DNA of 34,156 nucleotides from Planctomycetota bacterium. GTDB taxonomy: Bacteria; Planctomycetota; UBA1135; GCA-002686595. The DNA is taken from positions 1 to 34,156 of the forward strand of contig JADHNZ010000035.1 of assembly GCA_016779225.1 (NCBI GenBank). Reading direction: 5' to 3'. This document shows, in pieces, positions 10,001 through 16,963 of this stretch; within the stretch, counting starts at the first letter, position 1; the number at the start of each line of letters is the position of its first letter. Both the position numbers and the translations under genes were made by a program. A model generated the notes under the pieces. The model had not been told where the DNA came from. It was given only the letters and a program-made list of their open reading frames with translations, and searched no databases.

Positions 10001-10139
10001 CGCCCGTGCGGTCGCGACGGAAGCGTCCCACGAAGGGTGCGGAGAGCCCCGCGTCGAGCATCTCGAACGCGGCGCGAATGGAGTCCACCGAGGTCTTCGT
10101 CTCGCGGGCGAGACTGTCGAGGATGAGGGAGTCGGTCAC
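7077..10139 (-). CDS. tex: Tex-family transcription accessory/RNA-binding protein with a large acidic insert
   Basis: Tex-like protein (1020 aa against about 720-780 usual) starting at GTG. Tex proteins bind nucleic acid and associate with transcription. Domains: N-terminal Tex helical part with LEDQYLPFRRP (about 99-109), a YqgF-like RNase H fold (about 472-605, including VASDAGLSTYASSERARKE and ISLARRGQDPMAELLKV), a helix-hairpin-helix region around CRVNTAPDTVLRALPGLDDE (640-659), and an S1 domain (about 788-858, GRVVEGVVTSVAGFGAFVDIG). Two parts are unusual. An Ala/Glu/Pro/Asp-rich low-complexity insert occupies about 134-282, inside the N-terminal domain. A C-terminal extension (about 862-1020) is RG-rich, then KP/PA-rich, resembling disordered RNA-binding tails. 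The YqgF GxDPG motif reads GIDVS. It is the distal partner of the DJ-1-like gene, but a 188-nt gap suggests its own promoter. Confidence 0.88.
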   Translation of the reverse strand: MTDSLILDSLARETKTSVDSIRAAFEMLDAGLSAPFVGRFRRDRTGGLTEGQIRRLEHRRAELEELDRRRATVLRALERDGAPEAALSGVRGMMDRFELEDQYLPFRRPEPEVQLALDRGLGALADELTRPVPRSERPQESRGEEAEDSPSGAEGDAAEAPAETPAESAPEPTPEAGEPAAPDATEGASDEAAGDAPQGDEGAEGAEGPAGAEAAPAEEPTPAADSEGSAAPEGADTAEDTAADTVADTAADPAEGDGSSSADGAGSSSERGEEPAAAEPVRVQPSEMLTPELARVCAQFVDPDKGVHSEAEALAGAMRILADRLGRNPALRAHVRRMMRKHGDLRVRPLVDDKRAGRHKPLLKLKSPLRQLQGPKLVALRQAQKERVLATAITMAPERALARVRTVLGKHTRPEFGPLLDAVALSALEQRLLPMVEADVRLELKERGDQEALRYLAQHLRAQLLAPAHGPLPMVGIDVSAKGDWTVAVVGRGGDDQAVARIELGEKDDAALGAELAAVVGDSDPRALLIAGGKSSHGRLKRLRSAARAGGIVAPVLVASDAGLSTYASSERARKELPERSVPERAAISLARRGQDPMAELLKVQPWQLSLGSEQSLVSKANLRRALLEMVESCAALVGCRVNTAPDTVLRALPGLDDEAVERILARRAERPFTSREDLRADGTLTEAQWMSVAAFLKIPDSEEPLDRTALHPEQYPLAHKVLESVGTTVAEGLGRPGVTKGLKRAAAEIDEHTWRDLMRELSFPGRDPRPRNRMPELLDPDTDPVRLQPGRVVEGVVTSVAGFGAFVDIGLGREAMLHVSELGRRYLRDAREEIATGQVVRATLKECSEKRLVISMRDVPPPTRGDRGERGERRGGRRGEREERKPRVQLRPGDARGMPLGDPSGKRRRPGGPGGPGGRRDRPERGERVDLRQINAQAAGAGSSNPFAKFFGKESEAPAAPEGAKPPKAKKPKAPKPAAEEPRVDAPAPDAVTPELGTDTPPTSAQGAESSPAPEGGEA
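9391..9438. repeat. four degenerate 12-bp tandem repeats inside the tex insert
   Basis: Consecutive 12-mers 9391-9402, 9403-9414, 9415-9426 and 9427-9438 share the core G(C/A)(A/G)GTGTC followed by a CC-rich end. They encode an Asp/Thr/Ala-rich run (TAEDTAADTVADTAAD) in the acidic insert of the Tex protein. They are coding repeats that probably grow and shrink by slippage. Confidence 0.6.
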
Positions 10140-10327
10140 GGCTCGGGGGGGAGAGCGGTTCTTCAGAGGCGAGCCCGCCGACCCGTGCGAAGCGCGGGGA
10201 CGGTGCAGCCGGTGTCAGCCGGAGGTTTCGGGGACACAACTGTACCCCCCCACCCCCGGGTCGGGGGGATTCGGCGCAGGCGCCCGGAATCCGGGAAGCG
10301 CGCGGCCAAGGTGCCGCGCAGGGGCGC

Positions 10328-10900
10328 TCAGCTGCGAGCAGCTGCCACGAGGGCCTGACCGAAGCGCATGCCAGAGCCCTCATCGAGGGCCGTCACCACA
10401 TGACCCGCCGCCTCGACCTGCCGGCCGGTGAAGCGCGCTCCGGCCTTCTTGGCGCCGTCAGCGGCCTCGGTGGAGCCCGTCACCCTGCGTCCCTTCACGA
10501 CGCCGGCCCGGGTCAGGGCCTCGAGCCCGTTGCCCCAGGTCCCGATGAGCTTTCCATCGGCGTGGGCCTCACGCAGGAGCTTCGCCACGCGCTCGTCCGT
10601 CGCCAGCGGGTTCGCGCCCTCGCAGCCGCAGATGACGATGCCGCTGTAGCTGGCCATTGTCTCGCCATCGAGGGATCCGTCGGCAAGCACCTCGTCCTGC
10701 AGACGCCCCTTCGCCATGTGGTCCTCGGAGCAGGTCACTGCCCGGGAGCCGATCGCCACGTTGTAGAGGCTCGAGCGCGCGTAGCGCAGGATCTGGTCGC
10801 CGTAGCCCTCAGGGGGCAGCACGAACAGGACATTGCTGTCGTAGCGCTGGATGGTGAGGCCGTCCTCGTCCAGCTCCGGCTCAGATGCTTCGGTCGCCAT
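10328..10900 (-). CDS. DJ-1/PfpI-fold protein lacking the nucleophile cysteine
   Basis: A 190-aa protein with the DJ-1/PfpI/class I amidotransferase-like layout. It has an N-terminal strand VLFVLPPEGYGDQILRYARSSL (24-45), the mid-domain GIVICGCEGANPLATDERVAKLLREAHADGK (87-117), and a nucleophile-elbow region KLIGTWGNGLEALTRAGVVKGRRVTGS (117-143). Aligned by eye with the family pattern KPVAAICHGP, the elbow Cys-His pair falls on G123-N124, so the usual catalytic cysteine is absent. Other cysteines (57, 91, 93) are not at the elbow. It may be a binding or structural protein rather than a hydrolase or glyoxalase. It lies 89 nt downstream of the beta-propeller gene and 188 nt upstream of tex. No strong ribosome-binding site is seen. 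Confidence 0.75.
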   Translation of the reverse strand: MATEASEPELDEDGLTIQRYDSNVLFVLPPEGYGDQILRYARSSLYNVAIGSRAVTCSEDHMAKGRLQDEVLADGSLDGETMASYSGIVICGCEGANPLATDERVAKLLREAHADGKLIGTWGNGLEALTRAGVVKGRRVTGSTEAADGAKKAGARFTGRQVEAAGHVVTALDEGSGMRFGQALVAAARS

Positions 10901-10989
10901 GGCGGGAGGTATTGTGACCGGTGCCGGGGGAGGGTCAAGGGGCCCGAGGACCGGAGCCGCTCAGCGCGGCAGCCGGTCGCAGCAACGCC

Positions 10990-12012
10990 TCACGCGAGCA
11001 GCTCGAACACCGAGACCCGCTCCTCCTCCGCCAGGAGGCCCGCCCCCGCGGCCACGCGCCAGTCCACGCGCTCGTCGAGGCCGGGGACCGTCCAGGCACC
11101 GAGGGGCCGCCCAGAGAGGGCGTCGAGGGCATCGAGCTGGTTGCCGCGCTCGAGGTAGAGCTTGCCCGAGTCCCCCGAGACCGACGCCTCCGGGAGCCCG
11201 TCGTGGTCCTTGGTCTCGAGCACCTGGAGCCAGCGAGGCTCGGCGGTGGAGGAGCCCTGCGGGGCGATGGCCAGCAGGGACAGGGTGTCCCGCAGGCCGC
11301 CTCCGGGGTGCAGGGCGACCGAGCGCATCAGGTCCGAGGCCGCAGCGCCCTCGAGCACCTTGTCCAGGCTCTCCGTGAGCAGGACGGCGACTCCGCCCGT
11401 AGCCAGGAGGCCGTGGACCACGGGGAGAAGCGCGGGGAGGAGGATCTCAGCGAAGGCTCCGGTAGCGGCGTCCAGGGCCAGCACGCCCTGCCCGCCGTTG
11501 CGCGCGGAGAACGAGACCAGGACGCGGTCCTCGAGCAGGACGGCCTGGTGGTAGCGCTCACCCTCGCGCGAGTACTCCCACGACTCGGTCAGGGAGCTGG
11601 AGTCCACCGCGAACACCCGCTGGGGTGCGCAGCAGACGACGCGCTCAGGCCCAAACTCGGCCTGGTCAAAGACCGAGATCGGCGTGGCGTCGAGGAGCTC
11701 GCCGGTGTCCAGAGCCATGCGCACGACCCGGTGACCGTGGTTGCTGGGGCCCAGGACCAGGACCTGCCCCTTCGCACCGAACCCCACGGCGAAGCCGCGC
11801 CCGTAGCCCACCTCGCAGGGTGCCTTCCAGAGCACCGAGCCGGTGGTGCGGTCGAGGGCGCCGAGCTTCCCCGGGATCACATCGTCGATCCACTTGCCCC
11901 CGGGCGGCTCCTCGTAGCCGTGCACGAGGACCGGCCCGGACTCGGCGATCCCGATCCCGTCGATCGTGGTCTGAAGCTCGCGGCTCCAGCGGCGCTTGGC
12001 GGTGCTGGCCAT
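10990..12012 (-). CDS. PQQ/WD-type beta-propeller repeat protein, probably cytoplasmic
   Basis: A 340-aa protein with several PQQ-like blade motifs: GKLGALDRTTGSVLWKAP (48-65), VVRMALDTGELLDATP, RVFAVDSSSLTESWEY, GVLALDAATGAFAEI and, near the C-terminus, KLYLERGNQLDALDALSGRPLGAW. These are the strand patterns of outer-membrane-assembly BamB-like or quinoprotein propellers. There is no signal peptide or membrane helix with the start chosen. The frame continues upstream without homology, and a TATCCT hexamer lies 6 nt before this ATG, which favours it. There are no metal or PQQ ligand residues I can point to, so it is most likely a protein-binding scaffold. It is separated from fusA by 351 nt containing a terminator-like hairpin. 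Confidence 0.72.
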   Translation of the reverse strand: MASTAKRRWSRELQTTIDGIGIAESGPVLVHGYEEPPGGKWIDDVIPGKLGALDRTTGSVLWKAPCEVGYGRGFAVGFGAKGQVLVLGPSNHGHRVVRMALDTGELLDATPISVFDQAEFGPERVVCCAPQRVFAVDSSSLTESWEYSREGERYHQAVLLEDRVLVSFSARNGGQGVLALDAATGAFAEILLPALLPVVHGLLATGGVAVLLTESLDKVLEGAAASDLMRSVALHPGGGLRDTLSLLAIAPQGSSTAEPRWLQVLETKDHDGLPEASVSGDSGKLYLERGNQLDALDALSGRPLGAWTVPGLDERVDWRVAAGAGLLAEEERVSVFELLA

Positions 12013-12018
12013 GGGCGC

Positions 12019-12024
12019 AGGATA
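12019..12024 (-). promoter_or_regulatory. -10-like TATCCT six bases before the beta-propeller start
   Basis: TATCCT on the minus strand, followed by GCGCCC and then ATG (12012). The hexamer is identical to the -10 of the fusA promoter. A start site 6-7 nt downstream would coincide with the start codon, giving a leaderless mRNA. No -35 match is visible. Confidence 0.5.
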
Positions 12025-12258
12025 GCGTGAGGCGCGCGCGGTTCCTCCCCCCCATCCCGACGCCCGCAACTTGGGCGTGCGGACTGCAGGGACGCCGTCC
12101 GGCGCGAACGGTCGGGAGGTGAGGGTGGAGGGTTCGGCGAGCTGCGCTGCCGACCCTCTCTCTCCTTCTTCCGATTCCCTCCCCCACTGCACCGCGGCGG
12201 GGCGAGGCTCGAGCGACTGCGTCACTCCATGGTCACGGCGCGAGGCGCCGTGGGATGA

Positions 12259-12286
12259 GCGGGGGCGCCCCAAGGGGCGCCCCCGC
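12259..12286 (-). terminator. 13-bp perfect hairpin downstream of fusA
   Basis: GCGGGGGCGCCCC (12259-12271) is perfectly complementary to GGGGCGCCCCCGC (12274-12286). The central AA forces a small loop. It lies 78 nt after the fusA stop codon on the minus strand. No T-run follows, but the stability and position make it the likely fusA terminator. Confidence 0.6.
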
Positions 12287-12363
12287 GGTACGCGCGCGCC
12301 CGCGGGGCGCGGCGAGAGGCAGGCGGAGGCGAGGCCCTTGCGGAGCCCGACCCCGGCCGTGAC

Positions 12364-14466
12364 TCAGCCCTGGAAGAGCTTCTTGGCGATGCCCTCGGGG
12401 ACATCGCGGTACTCGGCGAACTCCATCGAGTACTGGCCACGACCCTGGGTGGCACCGCGCAGGGCGGACGAGTAGGCGAACATCTCGGCGATCGGAACGA
12501 CGCCGTGCACGACGCGCAGGTCGCCCAGGGTGTCCACCTCGGCGATCTCGCCCCGGCGCGAGTTCAGGTCACCGACCACCGAGCCCATGAACTCCTCGGG
12601 CACGGTCACCTCAACCTTCATGTAGGGCTCGAGCAGGACGGTGTTGTTCTCGGCCGCCTGGCGGTAGGCCAGGACGCCCGCGGCCTCGAAGGCCTTCTCG
12701 CTCGAGTCCACATCGTGCGACTTGCCGTCGAACAGGGTGGCGCGGGTGTTCACGAACTGGATGCCGGTGCGGCCGCCGCCCTCGTGGTACTCCTTGAGGC
12801 CGGCACCGACCGCGGGGATGTACTCGCGCGGGACCGAGCCGCCCTTGATGGCGTCCACGAACTCGAAGCCGTCGACCTCGGGGTCGTGCTCGAAGCGGAC
12901 CCAGCAGACCGCGTACTGGCCCGAGCCGCCGGACTGGCGGATGTAGCGGGCCTCGGTCTCGAGGTTCTTCTTGAGGCGCTGCTTGAAGGCCACCTTCGGC
13001 GCGCCGGTGCGCACGCCGCACTTGTGGTCGTTCTTGATGCGGTTGACCACGACCTCGAGGTGCAGCTCACCCATGCCGGAGATGACGAGCTCGCCGGTCT
13101 CCTCGATGGTCTGGGCGCGGAAGCTCGGGTCCTCGCGCATCATGCGGCCGATGATCTCCGACAGCTTGTCGCGGTCCTGGGAGCTCTCGGGCTCCAGGGA
13201 CATCGAGATCACCGGGTCGGGGAAGGTCATCTTCGCCAGGGCGATCGGCTTGTCCTCATCGCAGAGGGTGTCGCCGGTGATGGTGTTCTTGAGGCCGATG
13301 ATCGCCGCGATGTCGCCGGCGGGGACCGAGTCCACGGCCTCCTGCTTGTCGGCGTGCATGCGCACGATGCGCCCGATGCGCTCGTTCTTGCCCGTGCGGG
13401 GGTTCAAGAGGCGCGTGCCCTTCTCGAGGACGCCCGAGTAGACGCGCACGAAGGTCAGGTCGCCGGTCGGCTGGGCGATGGTCTTGAAGGCCATCAGCGA
13501 CAGCGGGTCGCTGGGATCGGACTTGCGGGTGATCTTCTCGGTGGAGAAGGGCAGGGTGCCCTCGACATCCGGGATCTCCGGGGGCGCCGGCAGGAAGTCG
13601 ATCACCGCGTCCAGCACGAAGCGGACGCCCTTGTGCTTGAGGGCGGAGCCGGCGAGCACCGGGGTCGCAGCCATGGACATGGTCGCGGCCCGGATGGCGC
13701 GCATGGCGATCTCCTCGGAGACCTCCTTGTCCTCGAGCAGGAGCTCCATGAGCTCGTCGTCGGAGTCCGCAACGGCCTCCAGCATCTCAGCGCGCGCGAT
13801 CTCGGCCGCGTCCTGGTGCTCGGCCGGAATCGGGCCCTCCATGTACTCACGGCCGTTCGAGTCCTCGACGAACTCGATGTAGACCATGCGGACGAGGTCG
13901 ACGAAGCCGACGAAGTCCTTCTCGGCGCCGATGGGCAGCTGGATCGGCACGGGGTTGGCGCCGAGGCGATCCTTGATGGTCCCGACCGCGAAGGCGAAGT
14001 TCGCCCCGATCTTGTCCATCTTGTTGATGAAGCAGATGCGCGGGACCTTGTAGCGGTCGGCCTGGCGCCACACGGTCTCCGACTGGGCCTCGACACCGTT
14101 CTTGCCGTCGAACACCGCGACCGCGCCGTCCAGCACGCGCAGGGAGCGCTCCACCTCGATGGTGAAGTCCACGTGGCCGGGGGTGTCGATGATGTTGACG
14201 TCGTAGCCGAGCCACTCGCAGGAGGTGGCGGCCGACTGGATCGTGATGCCGCGCTTCTGCTCCTCCTCGAGGTAGTCCATCGTGGCCGCGCCGTCGTGGA
14301 CCTCACCGGTCTTGTGGATGCGCGCGGTCAGGAAGAGGACCCGCTCGGTCACGGTCGTCTTGCCCGCGTCGATGTGGGCCATGATCCCGATGTTCCGGTG
14401 ATGGAGAGGGCCCTTGTTCTTGATCTTCTGGGCGCGGGGGGACTCGCTCTTGAGCGTGGCGGTCAT
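12364..14466 (-). CDS. fusA: translation elongation factor G (spdEFG1/mtEFG1-like)
   Basis: Full-length EF-G (700 aa), the GTPase that moves tRNAs and mRNA through the ribosome. Visible: P-loop AHIDAGKTT (30-38), switch region [13 protein letters not shown] (69-81), DTPGHVDF (94-101) and NKMD (148-151). Domain II follows, with domain III ([11 protein letters not shown]) and domain IV with [14 protein letters not shown] and [14 protein letters not shown]. The C-terminal domain has [15 protein letters not shown]. The ITIQSAAT and [26 protein letters not shown] stretches look more like mitochondrial EF-G1 and bacterial spdEFG1 than the str-operon EF-G, and no ribosomal protein genes flank it. 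This suggests the spdEFG1 paralogue, but a tree is needed. Transcription appears to start about 118 nt upstream from a good promoter and to run through a 5' hairpin. No Shine-Dalgarno sequence is obvious. Confidence 0.96.
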   Translation of the reverse strand: MTATLKSESPRAQKIKNKGPLHHRNIGIMAHIDAGKTTVTERVLFLTARIHKTGEVHDGAATMDYLEEEQKRGITIQSAATSCEWLGYDVNIIDTPGHVDFTIEVERSLRVLDGAVAVFDGKNGVEAQSETVWRQADRYKVPRICFINKMDKIGANFAFAVGTIKDRLGANPVPIQLPIGAEKDFVGFVDLVRMVYIEFVEDSNGREYMEGPIPAEHQDAAEIARAEMLEAVADSDDELMELLLEDKEVSEEIAMRAIRAATMSMAATPVLAGSALKHKGVRFVLDAVIDFLPAPPEIPDVEGTLPFSTEKITRKSDPSDPLSLMAFKTIAQPTGDLTFVRVYSGVLEKGTRLLNPRTGKNERIGRIVRMHADKQEAVDSVPAGDIAAIIGLKNTITGDTLCDEDKPIALAKMTFPDPVISMSLEPESSQDRDKLSEIIGRMMREDPSFRAQTIEETGELVISGMGELHLEVVVNRIKNDHKCGVRTGAPKVAFKQRLKKNLETEARYIRQSGGSGQYAVCWVRFEHDPEVDGFEFVDAIKGGSVPREYIPAVGAGLKEYHEGGGRTGIQFVNTRATLFDGKSHDVDSSEKAFEAAGVLAYRQAAENNTVLLEPYMKVEVTVPEEFMGSVVGDLNSRRGEIAEVDTLGDLRVVHGVVPIAEMFAYSSALRGATQGRGQYSMEFAEYRDVPEGIAKKLFQG

Positions 14467-14555
14467 GGCTGGCTCTGCCCGGGGTGGGGGCAGCGTCGGT
14501 CTGGTGTCGAGGTGGGAGTGGGTCAGGAGGGGTCAGAGGGGGCCTGCGCCCCGCC

Positions 14556-14582
14556 TCCAAAGCCTTCTCCCGCGGCTTTGGA
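14556..14582 (-). promoter_or_regulatory. stem-loop at the 5' end of the fusA leader
   Basis: On the minus strand TCCAAAGCC and GGCTTTGGA form a 9-bp perfect stem with the purine-rich loop GCGGGAGAA. The predicted transcription start from the promoter at 14591-14618 falls only 1-3 nt before the stem, so the mRNA would begin with this hairpin. About 90 nt of leader then follows before the ATG. It could stabilise the 5' end or be a binding site for a translation-linked regulator. No match to a known riboswitch was recognised. Confidence 0.55.
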
Positions 14583-14590
14583 AGCCGATC

Positions 14591-14618
14591 AGGATAGGTC
14601 TCGCCCCCCCACCGTCAA
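14591..14618 (-). promoter_or_regulatory. fusA promoter, TTGACG-N16-TATCCT
   Basis: On the minus strand TTGACG (14618-14613) is followed after 16 nt by TATCCT (14596-14591), close to the housekeeping sigma consensus TTGACA-N17-TATAAT. It is the only convincing two-part promoter seen in the window and lies 125 nt upstream of the fusA ATG. The predicted start is about 14583-14584. Confidence 0.65.
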
Positions 14619-14666
14619 GCCTGCCGGGGCATCTTTACCCCATCCCAGGACGCGGAGGGCCCTCCC

Positions 14667-15650
14667 TCAGGGCGCGCGCTCGAGCAGCGGACCGCGGGGT
14701 CGTCCCTCCCAATCCACGCCCCCGGCGGGGAGCGTGCCCGCCCAGGGGCTCCCGTCCCGCAGGCACGCCTCCAGCCGCCACGGGATGCCCTCGGCCGTCC
14801 CCAGCTCGGGGGTCGAGGCCATGAAGAGGCCCAGGTGCGGCTCCCAGGTCGGACGGCCGGCGGCGGACCAGCCCACCCGGGCCAGGGGCTGGCCCTGCAG
14901 GACCTCGTCCCCGGGCTCGGGCAGGACCGAGCCCTGGGCCAGGCCCGTGATCCACAGGAACTCGCCGGCCCCGAGGTCGAGGACCACGCGGTTGCCCACC
15001 GGGTCGCGCTCGGCCTGCGGCGGGCCGTCCGGCAGGTCCTCGACCACCACTGCGACCCGCCCGGAGGCGGGGCTGACCACGGCGGCGTCGAGCGCGGGCC
15101 AGGCGTCCGGCGTGGCGACCTCCGCCGGCGCGGCGTCCTGCACGAGGACCAGCCCGAACCGACGCGCGGGCTCGAGGACCAGCGGGTTGTTCTCCACCCC
15201 CTCACCCCCCCAGCGCACGCGCCAGGGGCCCTCGACGGGCAGCTGCACCGACCGGGTGGAGGGCGCGCGCTCCCGCGGAGCGGGATAGGGGACGGGGAAG
15301 GGCGCGATGCCGATCGTGAAGGCCAGCGCCACGGCCGGCCACAGGCGACGGCGCTGGAGCAGGGGACGGTGGCGCAGGGAGCGCGCGAGGCCGAGCCCCC
15401 CCACGACCAGCGCAGCCAGGACGAGCTGGAACCGGCCCTGGCCGTAGAGCCACAGCTGCAGGCCCCCGCCGGGCCTGCTGCCGAGCACGCCCCAGGTCGC
15501 GAGGGTCGCCAGCGCAAGGGCATAGGCCGCGAGGCCCCAGCCCTCGGCTCCCGCGCCCGAGTCCGGGAGCGGGTCCTTCAGGACGCCCTTCGGCGCCCCC
15601 TTGGGAGGCCTGGGCGCGGCGGAGCCACGGCGCTTGCGGGCGCGCCCCAT
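14667..15650 (-). CDS. membrane protein with a degenerate M23 (LytM-like) domain
   Basis: A 327-aa protein with a basic N-terminus, three predicted membrane helices (about 38-56, 73-91, 103-121) and a C-terminal domain (about 160-298). The domain follows the M23 peptidase beta-sheet pattern: VVSPASGRVAVVVEDLPDG, DPVGNRVVLDLGAGEFLWITGLAQGSVLPEPGDEVLQGQPLARVG and PHLGLFM. In active M23 enzymes the last motif is PHLHF and an upstream H/D ligand precedes the APADG-like strand. Here the second histidine is glycine (G274) and the upstream ligands are not seen, leaving only H272. It is therefore probably not a zinc hydrolase but a scaffold or activator, as in LytM-factor relatives such as EnvC. Its ATG overlaps the HMG-CoA reductase stop by one base (TGATG), indicating translational coupling. 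Confidence 0.65.
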   Translation of the reverse strand: MGRARKRRGSAAPRPPKGAPKGVLKDPLPDSGAGAEGWGLAAYALALATLATWGVLGSRPGGGLQLWLYGQGRFQLVLAALVVGGLGLARSLRHRPLLQRRRLWPAVALAFTIGIAPFPVPYPAPRERAPSTRSVQLPVEGPWRVRWGGEGVENNPLVLEPARRFGLVLVQDAAPAEVATPDAWPALDAAVVSPASGRVAVVVEDLPDGPPQAERDPVGNRVVLDLGAGEFLWITGLAQGSVLPEPGDEVLQGQPLARVGWSAAGRPTWEPHLGLFMASTPELGTAEGIPWRLEACLRDGSPWAGTLPAGGVDWEGRPRGPLLERAP

Positions 15651-16846
15651 CAGCCTCCGCCGCCTCCGGGCCGGTTGCGCCCGAGGCGCTCGTGCGCCGC
15701 CACGAACTCGTGCGAGCAGAAGGCCGCCATGAGGGAGAGGTCGCCGGCCAGCACGACCGCGCCGAGGAGCTCGGCGAACGGCTGTGCGCCGCCTTCCCCG
15801 GAGCAGCCGAGCAGCTCCAGGCACTCCCGCGCGGTGCCCTGCTGGCTCCCACCGCCGACGGTGCCCACGAGCAACGAGGGCAGGTGGACCGACGCGTACA
15901 GGTCCCCCTCGGCGGTCAGGTCGAAGTCGAGGTGCCCCGTCGCGCACTCGGTCAGGTAGGCCAGGTCCTGCCCGCAGGCGAGCAGCACGCCCGCCAGGCC
16001 GTTGGCCCCCTGGATGGTCCAGTTCTGGGTGCCCAGCTGGGCGAAGCCGGCGGCGTAGGTGCGCGCGATGGCGAGCATCTGCTCCGGCGTCACGCGTGCC
16101 ACCTCGGCGAGCACCGCGCGCGGCACGACCCCCTCCGCCACGACGCTGCGCCCGCGCCCCTCCACCAGGGCCCGCGCGTTGGCGCGCTTCTCGACGTCCT
16201 GGCCGTGCACGTACCGCTCCCGCGCCCCGGTGCGCCCCGCGAGGTCGGCGCAGATCCGGTCGGAGGCCTCGGCGGCCATGTTGATGCCGATCGCGTCCCC
16301 GGTGAGGAAGACCAGGCGCAGGATCAGGCGGCGCCCCAGGACCTCGGGCTCCACGCGGGCGAGCGAGCCGTGGCTGGTGTGCTCGCTGGCCAGGAGCTGG
16401 AAGCGCTCGAGGGAGGCCTCCGCCACGGCGGCCGCGCGCTGGGCCCCCTCGATGGAGTCGTAGACGAGGACGGGGTGCTGGGACAGCCCCTCCCGCACCA
16501 TCCTCGCGCGGGCGCCGCCGCCCTCGTTCAGGAGGCGCATGCCGCGCGAGTAGCTGGCGACCATCGCCCCCTCGGTGGTGGCCATAGGGACATAGACCTC
16601 GCGCGCGCCCTGGGTCAGCTCCACCCGGAAGGGACCCGCGATCCCCACGGGGACCTGCGCCCAGCCCAGCAGGTTCTCGACCTTCCCACGCGCCTGGTCG
16701 TGGGGCACGGGCTGTCCGCCCAGGTGCGGCAGGGCGACGCTGGCAGTGCCCTCGCACAGGGACCGCCGGCGCCCGACGATCTCCGCGTGATGGTCGTCGT
16801 GCCGATCCCTGGGGATGCGCGGCAGGGGTGCGGAGCTGGAGGTCAT
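15650..16846 (-). CDS. hydroxymethylglutaryl-CoA reductase, class I-like
   Basis: HMG-CoA reductase catalytic domain (398 aa, no membrane anchor), which reduces HMG-CoA to mevalonate. Visible: ENLLGWAQVPVGIAGP (57-72), PMATTEGAMVASYSRG with catalytic Glu (E92), cofactor motif GDAIGINM (183-190), catalytic Lys in DVEKRANA (K220), GQDLA with catalytic Asp (D294), LPSLLVGTVGGG (323-333) and the C-terminal His in FVAAHERLGRNR (H385). All four catalytic residues are present. Two motifs have drifted: GQDPAQNV reads GQDLAYLTEC, and the class I NAHAAN stretch reads NWTIQGAN. The GDA-G-NM motif and a length without an N-terminal anchor fit the class I catalytic domain as found in some bacteria. No other mevalonate gene lies in the window. 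It leads a transcription unit with the M23-like gene. Confidence 0.9.
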   Translation of the reverse strand: MTSSSAPLPRIPRDRHDDHHAEIVGRRRSLCEGTASVALPHLGGQPVPHDQARGKVENLLGWAQVPVGIAGPFRVELTQGAREVYVPMATTEGAMVASYSRGMRLLNEGGGARARMVREGLSQHPVLVYDSIEGAQRAAAVAEASLERFQLLASEHTSHGSLARVEPEVLGRRLILRLVFLTGDAIGINMAAEASDRICADLAGRTGARERYVHGQDVEKRANARALVEGRGRSVVAEGVVPRAVLAEVARVTPEQMLAIARTYAAGFAQLGTQNWTIQGANGLAGVLLACGQDLAYLTECATGHLDFDLTAEGDLYASVHLPSLLVGTVGGGSQQGTARECLELLGCSGEGGAQPFAELLGAVVLAGDLSLMAAFCSHEFVAAHERLGRNRPGGGGG

Positions 16847-16851
16847 GCGGC

Positions 16852-16863
16852 GAGCCTAGGCTC
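16852..16863 (-). promoter_or_regulatory. 12-bp palindrome with TAGGCT just before the HMG-CoA reductase start
   Basis: GAGCCTAGGCTC is a perfect palindrome. Within it the minus-strand hexamer TAGGCT (16858-16853) lies 6 nt before the ATG, matching the TANNNT-near-start pattern seen at other genes here. The palindrome over a possible -10 could also be an operator. No -35 is visible. Confidence 0.4.
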
Positions 16864-16901
16864 CGCGCCGACGGGGGGGAAGGCCCGCCCGGGGCCCGCG
16901 C

Positions 16902-16907
16902 TACACT
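16902..16907 (+). promoter_or_regulatory. possible -10 (TACACT) for the SPFH gene pair
   Basis: TACACT lies in the 117-nt gap between HMG-CoA reductase and the SPFH genes, 56 nt before the SPFH ATG. It fits TANNNT, but no -35 motif is seen, so this is a weak assignment. The two divergent units would share this short control region. Confidence 0.3.
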
Positions 16908-16963
16908 CCGCCCTCGTGACCTGGGGGCCATGAGGCCTCCTCGCGACCTCAGAGACCAGCACC

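Larger units (their letters stand above)
12013..12363. other. intergenic region between fusA and the beta-propeller gene
   Basis: A 351-nt gap without a credible gene. It contains a 13-bp terminator-like hairpin (12259-12286) nearest fusA, a pyrimidine-rich tract on the plus strand at about 12153-12186, and the -10-like element of the beta-propeller gene at its other end. Confidence 0.6.

Noticed and set aside
12505-15288. A 927-codon plus-strand open frame opposite fusA and the M23-like gene
   Set aside because: It spans two real genes and reads as a His/Leu/Val/Asp-rich antisense translation with no recognisable domain.
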